From Gnetum montanum (lineage: Eukaryota; Streptophyta; Gnetopsida; Gnetales; Gnetaceae), in assembly GCA_015680685.1 (NCBI GenBank), contig MNCI01013865.1, forward strand, positions 766,726 to 830,725: a stretch of 64,000 nucleotides of DNA. Reading direction: 5' to 3'. Positions 21,460-33,939 of this stretch are shown piece after piece (position 1 is the first letter of the stretch; each line of letters starts with the position of its first letter). The notes beneath the pieces were generated by a model. That model saw nothing but the letters and a program-made list of their open reading frames with translations. It searched no databases and was not told the origin of the DNA. A program made the position numbers and the translations under genes.

Positions 21460-22450
21460 TTGCCCACTGGTATGGAGTATGCATTTCTTAAGAATGGAAA
21501 ACTGGTAATCATTAATGCTAAGCTCACTCCTCAAAAAAAGGAAGGACTACTAAAAATGATAAATAAATGGTCAAAAGCCTTTACTTGGTCATATCTTGAA
21601 TTAACTAGAATAGATCCTAGGATATGCCAACATAGAATTTACACTAACCCTTCTATGAAGCCTCGAAGACAACTGCAAATACAACTGAACCCAAAGCTTA
21701 AGCAAGTAGTTAAGGAAGAAATTCAACAACTCTTGAAGGCTGAGTTCATCTACCCCATTACTAACAGTGAATGGATCAGTCCATTAGTCATTGTGCTTAG
21801 AAAAGGTGGCAAATGAAAGGTGTGTATAGAATTTAGGCTATTAAACATGGCAACATTTAAAGATAATTTCTCATTGTCATTCATTGACCAAGTCTTAGAT
21901 ACCATTGTAGGGCATTGTTATTGTAGTTTTCTGGATGGTTACAGTCGGTACAATCAAATCCAAATAGCACCAGTAGACCAAGCAAAAACTACATTCATGA
22001 GTCCTTGGGAGACATTTGCATATAGGTAGATGTCGTTTGGCTTCTGCAATGCTCCAACAACATTTCAACATTGGTTCTCAGTATATTTTAGTAGCAAATA
22101 GAGAATGGTGTGGAGGTTTTTATGGATGATTTCTCCACCTACAGAGTGGACTTTGAACAAGCATTGGACCAATTGAAGCAACTGCTAAAATGATGTGTTG
22201 AAACCAAACTAAGGCTCAATTGGCAGAAAAGCCACTTAATGGTCTAATAGGGCATTGTATTAGGGCATAAAATTTCACAAACAACGATAGAGGTAGATCT
22301 TGAAAAAATTAAAGTCATCCAAGGAATCACTCATCAACTTGAAACTGTAAAAGATGTCTAATCATTCCTTGGACATACTGGCTATTATAAAAGTTTCATC
22401 TAGAACTTTTTGAAGATTGCAAAACTATTGGTAGAATTAATGAAGAAGTA
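21460..22450 (+). pseudogene. Reverse transcriptase remnant of element B
   Basis: Two long frames, 21460-21816 and 21820-22029, are separated by one stop (K*KV). They hold the N-terminal RT region (AFTWSYLELTRIDPRICQH, WISPLVIVLRKGGK) and the blocks FRLLNMATFKDNF and FLDGYSRYNQIQIAP. After another stop come MSFGFCNAPTTFQ and, near 22110, VFMDDFS with the catalytic aspartates. Few changes would separate this from an open frame, so it is the best-kept Athila RT in the window. Confidence 0.85.
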
Positions 22451-22499
22451 CGTACCCTTTGAATGGACCAAGGAATGTGAGCTAGCTTTCCAAATCTTG

Positions 22500-23072
22500 A
22501 AGTAGAAGCTCATAGAAACACCTATTCTACAAGCTCCTGACTAGTCCAGACCATTCCATATAATGATTGACATGTTCAATTTTGCTTTAGGAGTCGTACT
22601 TACACAATTAGATGACCAAAAAAATCCCTATTACATTCACTCTGCAAGTTGAAACATTGTTGGTGCACAACCCAACTATACCACAACAGAAAAAAAATTA
22701 ATGGTTGTGGTGTTTATACTAGAAAAATTTAGGCACTATGTATTAGGCTATAAGGTATTTGTACACATGGATCATAGTGCGATTTGGTTCCTTATGAATA
22801 AAAAAATGGTGAGCCCTCGCATCATATGATGGCTCGTGATCTTACAAGAGTTCAATCTTACGATGGTCGATCGTAAAGGCACCAAGAATGTTGTTGTCAA
22901 TCATTTATCTCAGTTGGTATGGGACAACAAAGAGGATGAATATCCAATTTTTGATTTCTTCCCTAATGAACGCCACTTTCCAAGTGTAATAAAAAATCAA
23001 TTTCCCATAGATACAAATTGGCATAGTAGCATTCCTACTTATCTTCTTACACAAAAAACACCAGAAGGTTAG
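22500..23072 (+). pseudogene. RNase H remnant of element B
   Basis: After the RT-RNase H connection (FEWTKECELAFQIL at 22455-22500), the frame shows ALGVVLTQ, KKLMVVVFILEKFRHY and HMDHSAIWFLMNK in the 22580-22800 interval. The tail LTMVDRKGTKNVVVNHLSQL lies in the open frame 22836-23072. Stops and shifts separate the pieces. The order and spacing equal those of element A at 2593-3150. Confidence 0.8.
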
Positions 23073-23080
23073 ACGTTAAA

Positions 23081-24240
23081 ATGAAACAACAGTTTCTCCA
23101 CCGAGTCAAACATTTCATGGGAATCAATAGATACCTTTATAAAGTGTGTCCTGATGGCTTGGTCCAATGGTGTGTTCCTAATGTAGATCAATTGCAAGTT
23201 CTCCAAGAGGCTCATGATGGCCCTTGTGGGGGTCATTATGCTAGAAGACGAATAGCCATTAAAATCTTGCTTGTAGGATGTTATTGGCCTACATTTTTTC
23301 GAGATGTCCATCATTTTTTCCAATCTTGTAAGTGCTGCCAATAAGATGGAGGAATGAATACTAGAATGGAGGGTCCACAATAATGGATTCAACCCTTAAA
23401 ACCTTGTAACATATGGGGTATTGATTTTATGGGGCCCATTACACTAATGTCAAATGGAAAAGCCTACATTGTTATTGTTGTTGATTATTTTACAAAATGG
23501 GTAGAAGCAGTTGTCGTCACCAATTTTACATCATCTACCACTGCATGATTTGTTCAACAACAAATCATAAATAGGTTTGGCATACCTCGTGCATTTATTT
23601 TTGATAATGGTACACATTTTACAAGTGTGAATTTTCGAAAGTTGATGCAATGCTTAGGAGTTGAGCATAAACTGACTACACCATATCATCCTTAAGTGAA
23701 CGGTCAAGCCAAAGTCACCAATAGGGAAATCACAAAAAATTTGACGTGAACCATTAGCAAATATAGGTGAGACTAGAGCACCAAACTAAATGATGCCCTT
23801 TGGGCCTACTACTCCACATGGAAACTCCCTATAGGCTATTCTCCCTATGAGTTAGTGTACGGTAAACTTTCAACACTTCCTATCCAAGCTTAGCTTCGTA
23901 CACTATCTACAGCATGTGACCTTAACCTTGACCTCAATCTAAGAACCATTAATGAATCTTAACTTTCTAGATGAAAATTGATTAGCCACACTATCATCCA
24001 AAAAACTACACAAGGCCTTTAATATGCAACATCATGACCTAAAAATTAGAAAAGTCAAATACCAACCAGGAGATAGGGCTCTTTATTAGAATCCCACACA
24101 TGTGCCACAACGAACTAAATTTCAAAAATTGTGGAAAGGACCTTATATCATTCATGAAACATTTCCTTTAGGGATCATGATGATCTATAAACCTGGAAGC
24201 CTGGATCAGAAATTATTGGTCAACATCTAGCAAACCAAAC
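23081..24240 (+). pseudogene. Integrase remnant of element B
   Basis: The open frame 23081-23344 holds the zinc-binding HHCC domain (EAHDGPCGGHYARRR ... CKCC). After one stop the core follows: WGIDFMGPI near 23410, IFDNGTHFTS near 23600 and PYHP, NGQAKVTNRE near 23690-23740. The three acidic residues of the catalytic triad remain visible. C-terminal pieces (WKLPIGYSPYELVYGK) follow to about 24200. At least six stops are present. The minus-strand frame at 23069-23392 is a shadow. Confidence 0.85.
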
Positions 24241-24249
24241 CTTTCCATG

Positions 24250-26246
24250 AGCCCAAAATGGCTAGTACTAATACTACCACTGTTGATGGACATCCCTACT
24301 CATTATTTCATATCTCCTCCTTCCAACCTAGTCATGGGGGAGATGGCCATCAATGCTAATTATTCTAAGCTCTTTGTTTCTTTTGCCTTTTTTGTTTTAC
24401 ACATTTTTCATGTTTACTTGTTTTTTACACCATCGTTAACATTTTTACTATTTCATTTTTTATTACCTTTTTATTTATTTATTTTTACTCATCACAAAAT
24501 AAGTGCTTATGATAGTGGATTGTACTATAATAGTGTTTATTGTTAATGTTTGATTTTTACCTTTAACTTTTAATGTTGATGATAAGATATGGTTTCTTTT
24601 AATAAAATAGGTAATGAGTCCATGTCATCCATTCATCCATTCAACTCTATGGTCTCCCTTTGTTTTGGAAATGTACTATCCCTTTTTCTAATTAAACCTA
24701 TTAATGAAATTATGGCTTGGTATTCTTCAAACCAAGGAAAGATTCAAATGGATTAAAAGGGTGTGACTTCAAGGGGATTCGACACATTTTTGCTAGCCAT
24801 TCTCTTTGGTACTTGGATGTTTTTCATAGTTTTTCCACCATTCCGCTATCAACTAATACCAGGAGGTTGAACAAACCAAATAAGTCTTTGCATGGTATGA
24901 TTTCCACTTTAAAAAAAACCTAGTGGAAATTCAAAGCATACCCCTTAGACATAATAAAGGAAAATGGGCTACAAGCACTGGTTATGGCACTGGAAAGACA
25001 TGTTACCCATGACTAAAGGTTCCCTCTAACTAACGCCCTTTCTCACTTCCTGCTTCTCTATTTTTCTCTTTTTGGGGATGGTGGTTGCTTTGTGGAAGCA
25101 TTCTTGTTGCTTCAAGAGGATGGGTGGGTCAAGTGTGTTGATGTGAGGTCACTAGATGTGGTTAGTTTTAGTTTGGATTTGGATTGAATTTTATTAAGTC
25201 ACCTTAACCACATAATACACAAGGGACTTTACACAACCTTGATTTTAGGATTCCATTCCATTCTCTCTTCTCTTTCTGTATTGCTTCCCGTATTCTACCT
25301 CATTACTAGTTTTATAATTAGTCTATATCTTGGTCGATGCATTGTTATTCTTTGGTAAATTCTTGTGGGTGAATCCTTAACTATTATCTCCATATGTCAT
25401 TCCTAGAGCCTACCAACTCTTTGGTTTGTGGGTTTGTCAAGGCATAAAGGGCATGAGCCTGCTTTGGGGAGGACCCACTAGCATTTCTTTTTAGTGCAAT
25501 TGTTAATTTCTTTCCCTTAAACATTTCTTGCAATCAACTATTTATCATTTCACCCCATCTATGACATCCATTTTTTTCTCTACATTTTCATTGGCTTCAT
25601 CATTATTCTTTCTCCTATCTTCCTTTCGTTTTCCATCCTATTGCTACTGAAGGTTCGCTCTTAGTCATGGGGACCTATCACCAAATTTTTTCATTTCATT
25701 ACTTATCTCACCCCTACACCTTGGATAATTGTTAGTTACAAACCTCTAAGACAGAATCAACTATACCCAATACCTAGCCAATGTACTTCATATCAAGGCA
25801 AGGTATCAACTGCATTATATCTTATCTATCCTTGCTAATTTATGATTGTGTGGTATGTGTAGATGGCGATCACATGAACAATGGACTGGGATAGGAGAGA
25901 GCACTCAAGATGGACTAGAGCAAGAGAATTTATGTAAGGAACAAGCTTAGTCATGCAGCCATGGACAAATAACAGTGTGCACATTTTTGACATCAACAGC
26001 AATGCATCTCATTTTCTCTTCTCTCTCTTCTTCAAGACTTTCAAATAAGGGTCTGGATGTCATCTATGTATGTTCACCACAATGGTTATGAACACCAATT
26101 CTCTAATACATTTTTCGATCTATTGACCAAACACTTTAAGTCTATCATTTCATGACACCATCAGTTGTCATTCAGTCAATAATCCCATACCTTCCCAGTA
26201 TTTTGTAAGGAACTCAAGGACAAGTTTTCATTCTATCATGGGGGTA
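24250..26246 (+). other. Non-coding 3' region of element B with purine tract
   Basis: Two kilobases between integrase and 3' LTR contain no conserved coding frame; the 99-aa frame at 24247-24546 is AT-rich and not kept in element A. The last bases before the LTR, TCATGGGGGTA at 26236-26246, form a short purine run suited to priming plus-strand synthesis. A similar run (CATGGGGGAGATGG) at 24333 is conserved in A but is not at an LTR edge. Confidence 0.5.
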
Positions 26247-27105
26247 TGATGAGTCACCAAATAAGCAACCTGATATCAGATCCACAATATCAGATCTATG
26301 ATATTGACATTGGATCCTTGATATTAGGCACACTATGTCGAAACTTGTCTCATTATCTATAAATAAGAGACAAGGGCACTTGGTTTTAAGTAGTTTTTCT
26401 TAGTCCCTTAGCCAAACTCTTGCATTTTTTCTCTTCCAGAGTTAGAATTATTTCTGAGTGCCCATAGTAGGAGTCATAGAGTGAATGGATCTTTACTCAA
26501 GAAGTGTGTACTTGAGCACACGCTGTGTCTGAAAATAAAAACAAACTTTGTGATAAACCTTGCAACATTCAAAATAGCTTAATTATTACATTTAATGTTA
26601 TTTACTATTGTTTGATGCTTTCAATAGTTAATTAATGTTATTTCCATAAAATTATTAATTATCAATTATCAAAAAATTAACACACTCAGCACAACCACTT
26701 CAAGCATGCGTAGAACACTTGGTAACCCAGTAACGACTAGCATTTGGTAATCCTAGTAGTGTTACACTGGTTCAAGATGTGTTCGAAGAGTGGGAACGGA
26801 TGCTGGTGTTAGGATTTAATTCACATTAGAGTTAAAAAAACCCATTAGTTAATTAAATCTTTTCATTGCACACACTTAGGAGAACAAGATAGAAAATATT
26901 AAAAAAAACATAAAAAAAATCATATACCTCGAGTTTACTTAACCATACAATTGTGCCTTATAAGTAAGCTTGGAAAGACAACACTTACATAACTCATCCT
27001 TATTCTACGTTGGTGCATAAGCACTTAATCCTTGGAGTTTGATCATATCACATGTGAACACTCATATTAGTATGGTTGGCCATAGGGGTACCTTGCTACT
27101 CATCA
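26247..27105 (+). repeat. 3' LTR of element B
   Basis: This 859-bp repeat begins TGATGAGTCACC and ends CTACTCATCA, with matching inverted ends. It aligns with 7174-7987 (minus) of element A and its later part with 60153-60840 of element D. It holds a TATA box at 26358-26365 and decayed GATATC words upstream of it. The base following, 27106, starts Helitron-related sequence (flank ATAGT). Confidence 0.8.
26358..26365 (+). promoter_or_regulatory. TATA box of element B 3' LTR
   Basis: The plus strand reads TCTATAAATAAGAGACAAG. It lies about 110 bp from the LTR start and corresponds exactly to the box in element A. It would drive transcription into flanking DNA on the plus strand. Confidence 0.6.
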
Positions 27106-27304
27106 ATAGTCATTTCTTGAAGGTGTTATTATCCCATGTGATTTATGACTATGAGAAAAAGATGTAGTAATCTTCATAACATCTTCTCCAAGATAGCTAA
27201 CTGACCATTCATGTTATATATCTCATTCCCTTAATCCAATAATTTCAAGTACACTTCAATGAAAATGAATTGATGCAAGTAGATGTTGATTCAGTATTTC
27301 AAAA

Positions 27305-28175
27305 TTATATTCCATCCTTATATTGAATTAGATGTCTAGCATATTCATGTAACATGACATCATTGGATCTTCTTGTCAAGAAGTCATATTTTCCACATGG
27401 AAACAACATTGGAAATGACATTGGAAGCATTCCAATTATGTTGAACTCATTGATGGGTGACTCTAAAAGTGTTGGCCATTGTGCATAATCTAAACTTTCA
27501 ACACTTGGATTTTCTAACAAAGCTCTTACCAAATCAAGTTCTTTTCCTAGAAAAACTAATTGCAATGCTATAGATGATGTGTGCCTAATAATATTTTCTT
27601 CCTTTAATTCAACCAAAGGATGATCAAACTACAATCTCATCTCACCATCCTCCTCAAATAATGTAATGTAACAAATCCTTTCAAATACATTAACATCTCC
27701 TATATCACTAACGTCTTTCAAAGCATGCTCATCTATTTCTATATCTTGACAGAATGGATCATTTTGTTTCTTGTATAATAAGCCAACATACACACACTTT
27801 TTATTTATGACAAAGTTATAGGTTGTTCCAATTTGATCAATCTTCCTAGTATTAACATTGGAATCTCATGGATCCTTAGAGGTAGCATAGTTGCAATTTC
27901 AAATACATCTTGCATAAAGCTAATGGTATGTCCTTTATATTGTAATTGACCTCCTATAGCATGCGTAACTTGTAAAATAGGATTAATTCTTACTATAAGC
28001 ATTTCTTCAACTTGTAATAGTCCTAATAAGATTAATGGTTAGGGTTCTCGATCCATATTATTATCAATAGAAAAGCATTTAATCTCTTCACCATCCTAAT
28101 TCAAGATCTTCATTTCTTTTTCTTCTAGACACCTTGAACATGTTGGACCAAGCCTTTGTACAGGTTTCATAGAAA
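27305..28175 (-). pseudogene. N-terminal part of a Helitron replicase
   Basis: Minus-strand reading from about 28175 gives CSRCLEEKEMKIL, then KCFSIDNNMDREP, VEEMLIVRINPILQVTHAIG and GHTISFMQDVFEIATMLPLR. After a frameshift come NFVINKKCVYVGLLYKKQN and EIDEHALKD. The last open frame (27616-27305) has FPMLFPCGKYDFLTRR and YARHLIQYKDG. This is the order of the N-terminal regions of plant Helitron replication proteins (the DUF6570-like part, then Helitron_like_N). The Rep endonuclease and helicase that should follow are absent. Stops and one shift mark it as dead. It may be the missing start of the helicase at 8245-8676. Confidence 0.75.
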
Positions 28176-28719
28176 TACTTCAAAAAAATTTATTTTAGAT
28201 TTTGCATGATTAAGGAACACTAAAATTAGCAACCTCACTTGAAAATCTTGTAATTGCATGCATGATTTGTGCATTTAACTTCTGAAGATTTGGATAGGAT
28301 ACTTGATTGTTCATACATTTAGAAGGTATTTTTTCATTCATTGTATTTGAAAAATCATGTTGTTCATGTTCCATTCACGATCTTGGGGGAGCCTATTCCT
28401 GATCAAGTCTTGCAACCAAATATAACATTTCTACTAGCTTTTCTTGTCTTTTTCATTGCCTAAAATGCTATTTTCTTTCTCAACCTTATGCATGTTCTCA
28501 TTATATAGTACTAACCTCTACTTGATTTATAAATAATTCATCTTCTACCATCACATCATCATTATGTGTAGACATCTAACCATGTCCTCAACCATGGCCA
28601 TTGAAACACTGTGAATTTTGAGACCTCAATGATTCAGCAAAGTCTCAAAGTTCAGGCAAAGGATTTCTACAAGTGGTACATCTCAGCAACTTCCCTTTTT
28701 TCGGCTAAGGGCCTGCTAT
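28176..28719. other. Unassigned stretch before element F
   Basis: No supported gene is seen. The first part is likely upstream DNA of the Helitron gene. The minus strand has AT-rich sequence with short frames only. I could not find the outer edge of the element F LTR, so the 28600-28720 boundary is soft. Confidence 0.3.
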
Positions 28720-28724
28720 GCTAT

Positions 28725-29060
28725 GCTACATAGAGTAGTGTAATAGACTCCAAAAAATAGAATAGAACAAGGGATGCACAATTGCAACACTTTAGCTTTG
28801 CAAAATTGTCATGTTTAGAAATTTTAACTTTTTCCGTGCTACACCACGTTACGCTAGGAAGCGTAATGCAAGCAGCATAGTTGGTTCATCTGCAATAGTA
28901 ATGGAATTCAAGTGGTGGCAGCTACAATACGCTTCCCAGCATATCATAGCGTAATTATAGGATAGTTTATGCAATGCAGAGACAAGGTCAAGTAAGCTAT
29001 CTTTTTAAAGGGTGGTTATGCTATACTACGCTTCAGATCATAGCATAGCATAGCGCCACA
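28725..29060. repeat. AGCGTA/TACGCT words in U3 of element F
   Basis: Words such as GCTATGCTA, CACGTTACGCTAGGAAGCGTAATGC, ATACGCTTCCCAGC and TACGCTTC recur through this stretch, giving several imperfect palindromes built from TACGCT and AGCGTA. Position relative to the TATA box equals that of the palindrome arrays in element E, so the two families share this U3 design. Confidence 0.5.
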
Positions 29061-29149
29061 AGCTTCAACTATGGTACATCAAGTCAACGGCATTTTTTGG
29101 GCCTAGGACACGCATCATCTAAATCACTTTTTTCTCCTAACCCTAATCT

Positions 29150-29157
29150 TATAAATA
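29150..29157 (+). promoter_or_regulatory. TATA box of element F
   Basis: The sequence reads AATCTTATAAATACCCCAAC. The TATAAA..CCCCAA context is shared with both LTRs of element E on the minus strand. The LTR end follows about 660 bp downstream. Confidence 0.6.
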
Positions 29158-29826
29158 CCCCAACTGACATAGATCAAAGGGTGGGCAATTGTTGGCAATT
29201 TCTTTGACAGTTTTTCTTGACAAGAAAAGGTTGGCAATAGAAGAGCATTGACGATGACAAAGAGAGGCTTTTGACCAGAGATTTCAAGTTAGCAGATACT
29301 TTGCTTCAAGTCAAGCTCCCTTGCACCCATATTGGCTAGAATAAGGTAGATTGTCCTTTGCTTGTTTTATCTCTGATTAGCTTCTTATTTGTAGTGGACA
29401 CTTTGTCCAAACCAAAGTCTACTTATAAATCTCATTGTGCTCATTACATTTATCTATAAAAAAGATCCAAAATCTCGGGGTCATACATACTTCAGATTCA
29501 ATTCATTGCACCTTATTTACATTGAATGTCACGATTATTTTGCATAATTTTACACTGCCTTCATCACATCTGAGATCCGATCTTGGAGCAAATCTCATTT
29601 CCTCTTAAATCAATAATATATTTTCCTATCGAATAATCATCTCGCTATATGATTGTTAACTAGTTTACTGATTGAGTATGTCCCTATTTGATCAACAAGA
29701 CCATTCAAGGCACCTCAGATTCATTTTCCCCAACATGGCCCTCGCATGGATCCAAGGTTAAAACTATGTGCATAGAAATTCCCTCGGTGTTTCTAGCAAC
29801 CAACGTTTTCTACTATTATAGTTTTC

Positions 29827-29843
29827 TGGTGCTAGAAGGAGGG
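29827..29843 (+). other. Primer-binding site of element F
   Basis: TGGTGCTAGAAGGAGGG matches the site of element E (TGGCGCTAGAAGGAGGG) with one C-to-T change. It places the inner LTR end at about 29820. Confidence 0.65.
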
Positions 29844-30072
29844 AAAACCTCCAATATGTCTTTCATGGGTAGTTCTGTAAGCTATCTGTATCCATTGTCG
29901 ATGGACGTAAACGTAATACCTTCGTGGTTGTTTACGTGATCCTGTGGTACAGATCGGTTGCTTCGACGATTCCTTTGGAATCCTATAGGATAGAAAGCCA
30001 ATTTTTGCCTTAGCTTGCCTTTGCCCTTGTGATCTTTATCCTTGTTGTCATTACTCTCGAACTATGTAGAGA

Positions 30073-33000
30073 ATGGTTTCATCCACCATAGTTATTGACA
30101 CTACTAACCTCGAAAACCCTTGGACGCTGCAAGTTACGCCTCCTATTGTTGAGCTGCCAACTAGTCCGATGCAACCATGTCGATCCCTCAGGATTCAAAA
30201 TAAAGAGCCTAAGGGACATGCTCAGTGCAGAGAACATTACAATTTCCTCTGTGCTAAACTTGCAGCAAATTTGCCCATGTATCCACAAGAACTTAAAGAA
30301 AAACTTGAATATGAGTTCATATACTACAATGGGAAGGAATTTATTCCTTCACCTAACGTCACTGTACCCCTAACGGACCAACAACAGTCGATCTTAGATC
30401 AACTGTTGATGGCCAAGGCATCAATAGAATAATGAGAGGATTTGTTCCATGATGAAGCACTTCACGATGGGCATGAGGATCTAGATTCCCATTCTGAGGG
30501 AGGTAGTCACGCTAGCTTTGTTGTGGCCCCTCCCTCCACGGCATCCCATGTAAATTCATTATTCATGGTCACTATTCCCTTGTCATTATCTAATACTAAC
30601 CGNCATTATTCATGGTCACTATTCCCTTGTCATTATCTAATACTAACCGCACCCCGCACTTGCCCCAACTACACTTTTTCTCTCCGACTACCCTTCCGGG
30701 TGGTGTTCCTTCACAAACCATTCCTCCGTAGGCATAGTTAGCTAATCCATCTCATCTTATACTTGCACCTACATCATCGTATGTGCACGCAGTTCCTACT
30801 TTGCAATTACACTCAGTGCCTACATTCATCCCAGCTTACACGACAGGACCCGCCACTACTGCGTGGTGGGCTCTAAACACATCATCCCTTGTAGCACAAC
30901 CTACGCATATGTCTCATATTTACCACCATCAACACTAAGTCCCGCAAACACTAAACCCCACTGTAGGATCATTTTCTATGCCCCCAGCCATGCAAATAGC
31001 ACATCCCATGGCACAGTCTACAGTTGTCACCCCATCTGCACCACCTACCGAGTGGTGGATGTCACAAGCAGCACCACCTGCAAGGATGGTCCCGACAACG
31101 TCGCACATAGGCCAAGCCACCACCCCTATCCCGCCACCCAGCGTGGTTCCTCCTACCGTTTCACAACCAACCTCTTCGTCCATGGGTCTGAATCAAACCT
31201 TCCAACTTATTCATACCCTTACTGAGGAGGTTAAACTCCTTAAGGCTACTAGGTCTGATACAATGCAAGTCATGGATTTTTACCATGACAATCCTATTAG
31301 TCTAGTAGTACCTTTTTATCGTTACCTCCTAGGATGCCGCTTCCCCATTTTACAAAATACAATGGTGAAGGTAATCCCAACGCCCATCTAGTCACCTTCA
31401 AGTGAGAGTCATTGTTATTGCAACAATGGCCACATTCCATCATCCATGTCTTTGCTATGTCCCTAACGAGTAAAGCTTTAGACTAGTATTATGCACTCCC
31501 ACGCTCCTCCATCTCAACCTTGGAAGACCTGCTAAGTCAGTTCATGAATCATTTCAAATACAACCTAAAACCAGAAGTCACACTGGACCAGCTTATGGTA
31601 GTCAAACAAGATCCGCTTAAGCCAGTCCAAAAGTTTATACAGCAGTGGAGCGCAACCTTGAATGAAATCCGTGAACCTATCGTGGAGGCCCATCTATTGG
31701 CAATCTTCAAGGCCGCAGTCAACGACTTCATCAACTCTAAACTGTATTACCTCACTCCCCACTCCCTCAGCCAAGCCTTTGTTCAAACCAAGAGCATTCA
31801 AGATGTGGCAGAGGCTAGCAAAGACCCAGCATATGTGGTCTACAAAAATGCCCACAATAAGGACAAAGACAAGGGCAAAGCTACAACAACGACAGTAGCA
31901 GCTATAGCCAAAGGGGCCAAGAAGAAAAATAACAAAAAGAATATATCTACAGCACCTACTAAGCCCACAACTAGCTCAAACAGTGTCCATCAAGAAACAT
32001 CACCCGTCCCTGAGGCATCCCCGCAGCCGAAGCCCAATTTTAAGCGTAAAGATCATTTAAAGTACACGGCTCTACCTGTAAAGCCTTCAGAACTTCTAAA
32101 GAAATTGCTGGGAACTAGTCACATTCAACATAAGAAGGTGTATAAGGAGGGTTTGAAACACCACAGACGACATTGTGAGCTACTTAAGAACCCCTCCTTA
32201 GCCCTACCAAATGAACCACCAGTTCCCAAAAACTTTAGGCTGGACCATTTCTATGACTATCACCAGCTGTGTGGTCATGACACAGATTACTTCTGGGCAT
32301 TGAAATATGACATTCAACACATGATTAATTAAGGTAAACTAATCTTAGACAGTAGTAGTCTGCTCCGTCCAGAAAACTAGTCCATGCATGTGTACCAAGA
32401 CCCGTTAAACGTAAATAACGCAGGGTACACTATCAACATAGTGGGTATGGAGGGCAATGGTCAAGCATAGCCAAAGCATCCCTTTGTGTTGCATGTACCT
32501 CCTCGTCCACCTTAGATGGTAAGCCCATCAACATCAATGGGTGTGGCTCAGGGACAACCTTTTATCCTCTGAGTCCCATCTCTGACCTTTGTTCCATAGC
32601 CCACTATCTGTAAAGCCATGGACCAGTCTACGTCCATACCTAGGGCACCCTTTTTCATCAAGGTGCCAAAGTTGTTAGCTACTTCAGCTACACAGGAGCA
32701 AATCTCTAAGTCAATGCCCCAATCACAACCTACCAGGAAAGGAGAAGGGTGTATGATAGGTAACACAGCCAAGGACCACCTCACGCTGGGATTTCCTAAG
32801 CCTACACCCCTTGCCTCAATGCTGTTGACCCCTCCCCCTAAAAAATATGATGCTATGCAAATGCAACCATCTTCTCCCTGCCTAAGAAAATGCAACCCTC
32901 AACCAAAAATCATTCCTCCCTGGGAGATCCATCTCCTAGGATGAATGGAAGAAGAGAAGGGTAACAAGCAACCTGATCATGGGCATGATCTCCTCGATGC

Positions 33001-33880
33001 TCTTACACAAGTCAAGTAGGTTCTTAAACAAAAAAAATACAATGTTGAGCCTCTATGACTTGCTCATGACATCACAAAAGCATTGTGAGGCCATGGTTCA
33101 CATGTTAGCATCCATACCTGTGGACGAAAGCCTACCAGTGGATGAAGAAGCAATCCACTCGGTCATGCTTCCCCTCACCGCAGAACAACCCTGGCCTTCC
33201 CTACTGACATTTCATGATGAATCCATTAAGGATGACCTAGAGAAGGGTTAGGTGACAACAGTACCTATGTTCATCGCTATCTGGATTGGCCAATACTGAA
33301 TCTGGAGAGTACATGTAGATGACGAAGCAGCTACCAATGTCATTCCATACCCCATAGTGAATAAACTGCGTTTGATCGACCAGATCAATCCCATGATAAT
33401 TTCATATTTGAATTCATTCAATGGGACATGAGTGCAAGTCAAGGGGATGGTACACATCCATTTTGTAGCGGGGGACCAATTTCCCATAGACACAGTGTTT
33501 ATTGTTGTCGAGGAAATGCCTGGTTTCAACCTAATCTTGGGGAGGTCTTGGTTGGCTCAACTAAGGGTAGTCTCATCACCCATTCATCAAGAGATCCACT
33601 TGCCCTACGCAAGAGGGGAAGTGATCATCCATGATGATAAGATGATCCCTCAAGATGTTAACAATGTAGAAATGGAACAGAGTTCAGAGATAGAAATCCC
33701 TGAAGATCAGTCTCCTATCCCAACACTTGAATAGGCCAATACAATGGCTAATAATAGCTTGACTTGGACTGAGCTACCCTTCCAAGGAGAAGATAGCAGC
33801 GTAGAGAAACGAAGTAATAAACCTCCTCACCTGGATGCATTGCCAAGTCTAAAAATGATCAAGAAGTAGCTGCAGGACTA
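30073..33880 (+). pseudogene. Gag-protease gene of element F
   Basis: The start ATG at 30073 opens a 119-codon frame with SLRIQNKEPKG and GKEFIPSPN, matching the Gag N-terminus of element E. The Gag domain lies in 31240-31760 (ATRSDTMQVMDFYHDNPIS; LSQFMNHFKYNLKPEVTL; LYYLTPHSLSQAF), within an open 270-codon frame at 31520-32332. A Lys-rich linker and a knuckle-like FYDYHQLCGHDTDYF follow. The protease at 33250-33734 has HVDDEAATNVIPYP, with the active-site glycine changed to glutamate, then GFNLILGRSWL. The frame ends near 33870. The N at 30603 adds a false 47-bp shift. Confidence 0.75.
30557..30649. repeat. 46-bp duplication around a single N
   Basis: Bases 30557-30602 and 30604-30649 are identical, separated by one N at 30603. 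The pattern recurs at 36030-36123. It is best read as two contig ends that overlap by 46 bp but were joined with a token gap. Confidence 0.85.
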
Positions 33881-33939
33881 ATTGATAAACATGTTAGCGT
33901 AAAATATCATATCAGTTTACATTGCTTATTGTCACGCAG

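Larger units (their letters stand above)
18698..27105 (+). mobile_element. Element B, 5'-truncated Athila-like retrotransposon
   Basis: This is the plus-strand sister of element A, with gag (partial), protease, RT, RNase H, integrase, a 1.9-kb non-coding 3' region and a complete 3' LTR ending TCATCA at 27105. The 5' LTR, leader and first part of gag are missing. The alignment to element A begins abruptly at 18698, next to the LTR of element E. Stops are frequent. After the 3' LTR the sequence changes at once to Helitron-related DNA, with no primer-binding site, as expected at a true 3' end. Confidence 0.85.
28720..29820 (+). repeat. 5' LTR (partial or soft-edged) of element F
   Basis: The region ends just before the primer-binding site at 29827. 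It contains a stretch with AGCGTA/TACGCT words (28725-29060), a TATA box at 29150-29157 and about 660 bp of R-U5. Its start is uncertain because no second LTR is available for comparison. Confidence 0.5.

Noticed and set aside
24333-24346. Purine run CATGGGGGAGATGG as the LTR edge of the A/B family
   Set aside because: It is conserved in A and B, but the alignment of A, B and D shows LTR ends at TGATGA/TCATCA, with the primer-binding site directly after. The run lies 1.9 kb inside.
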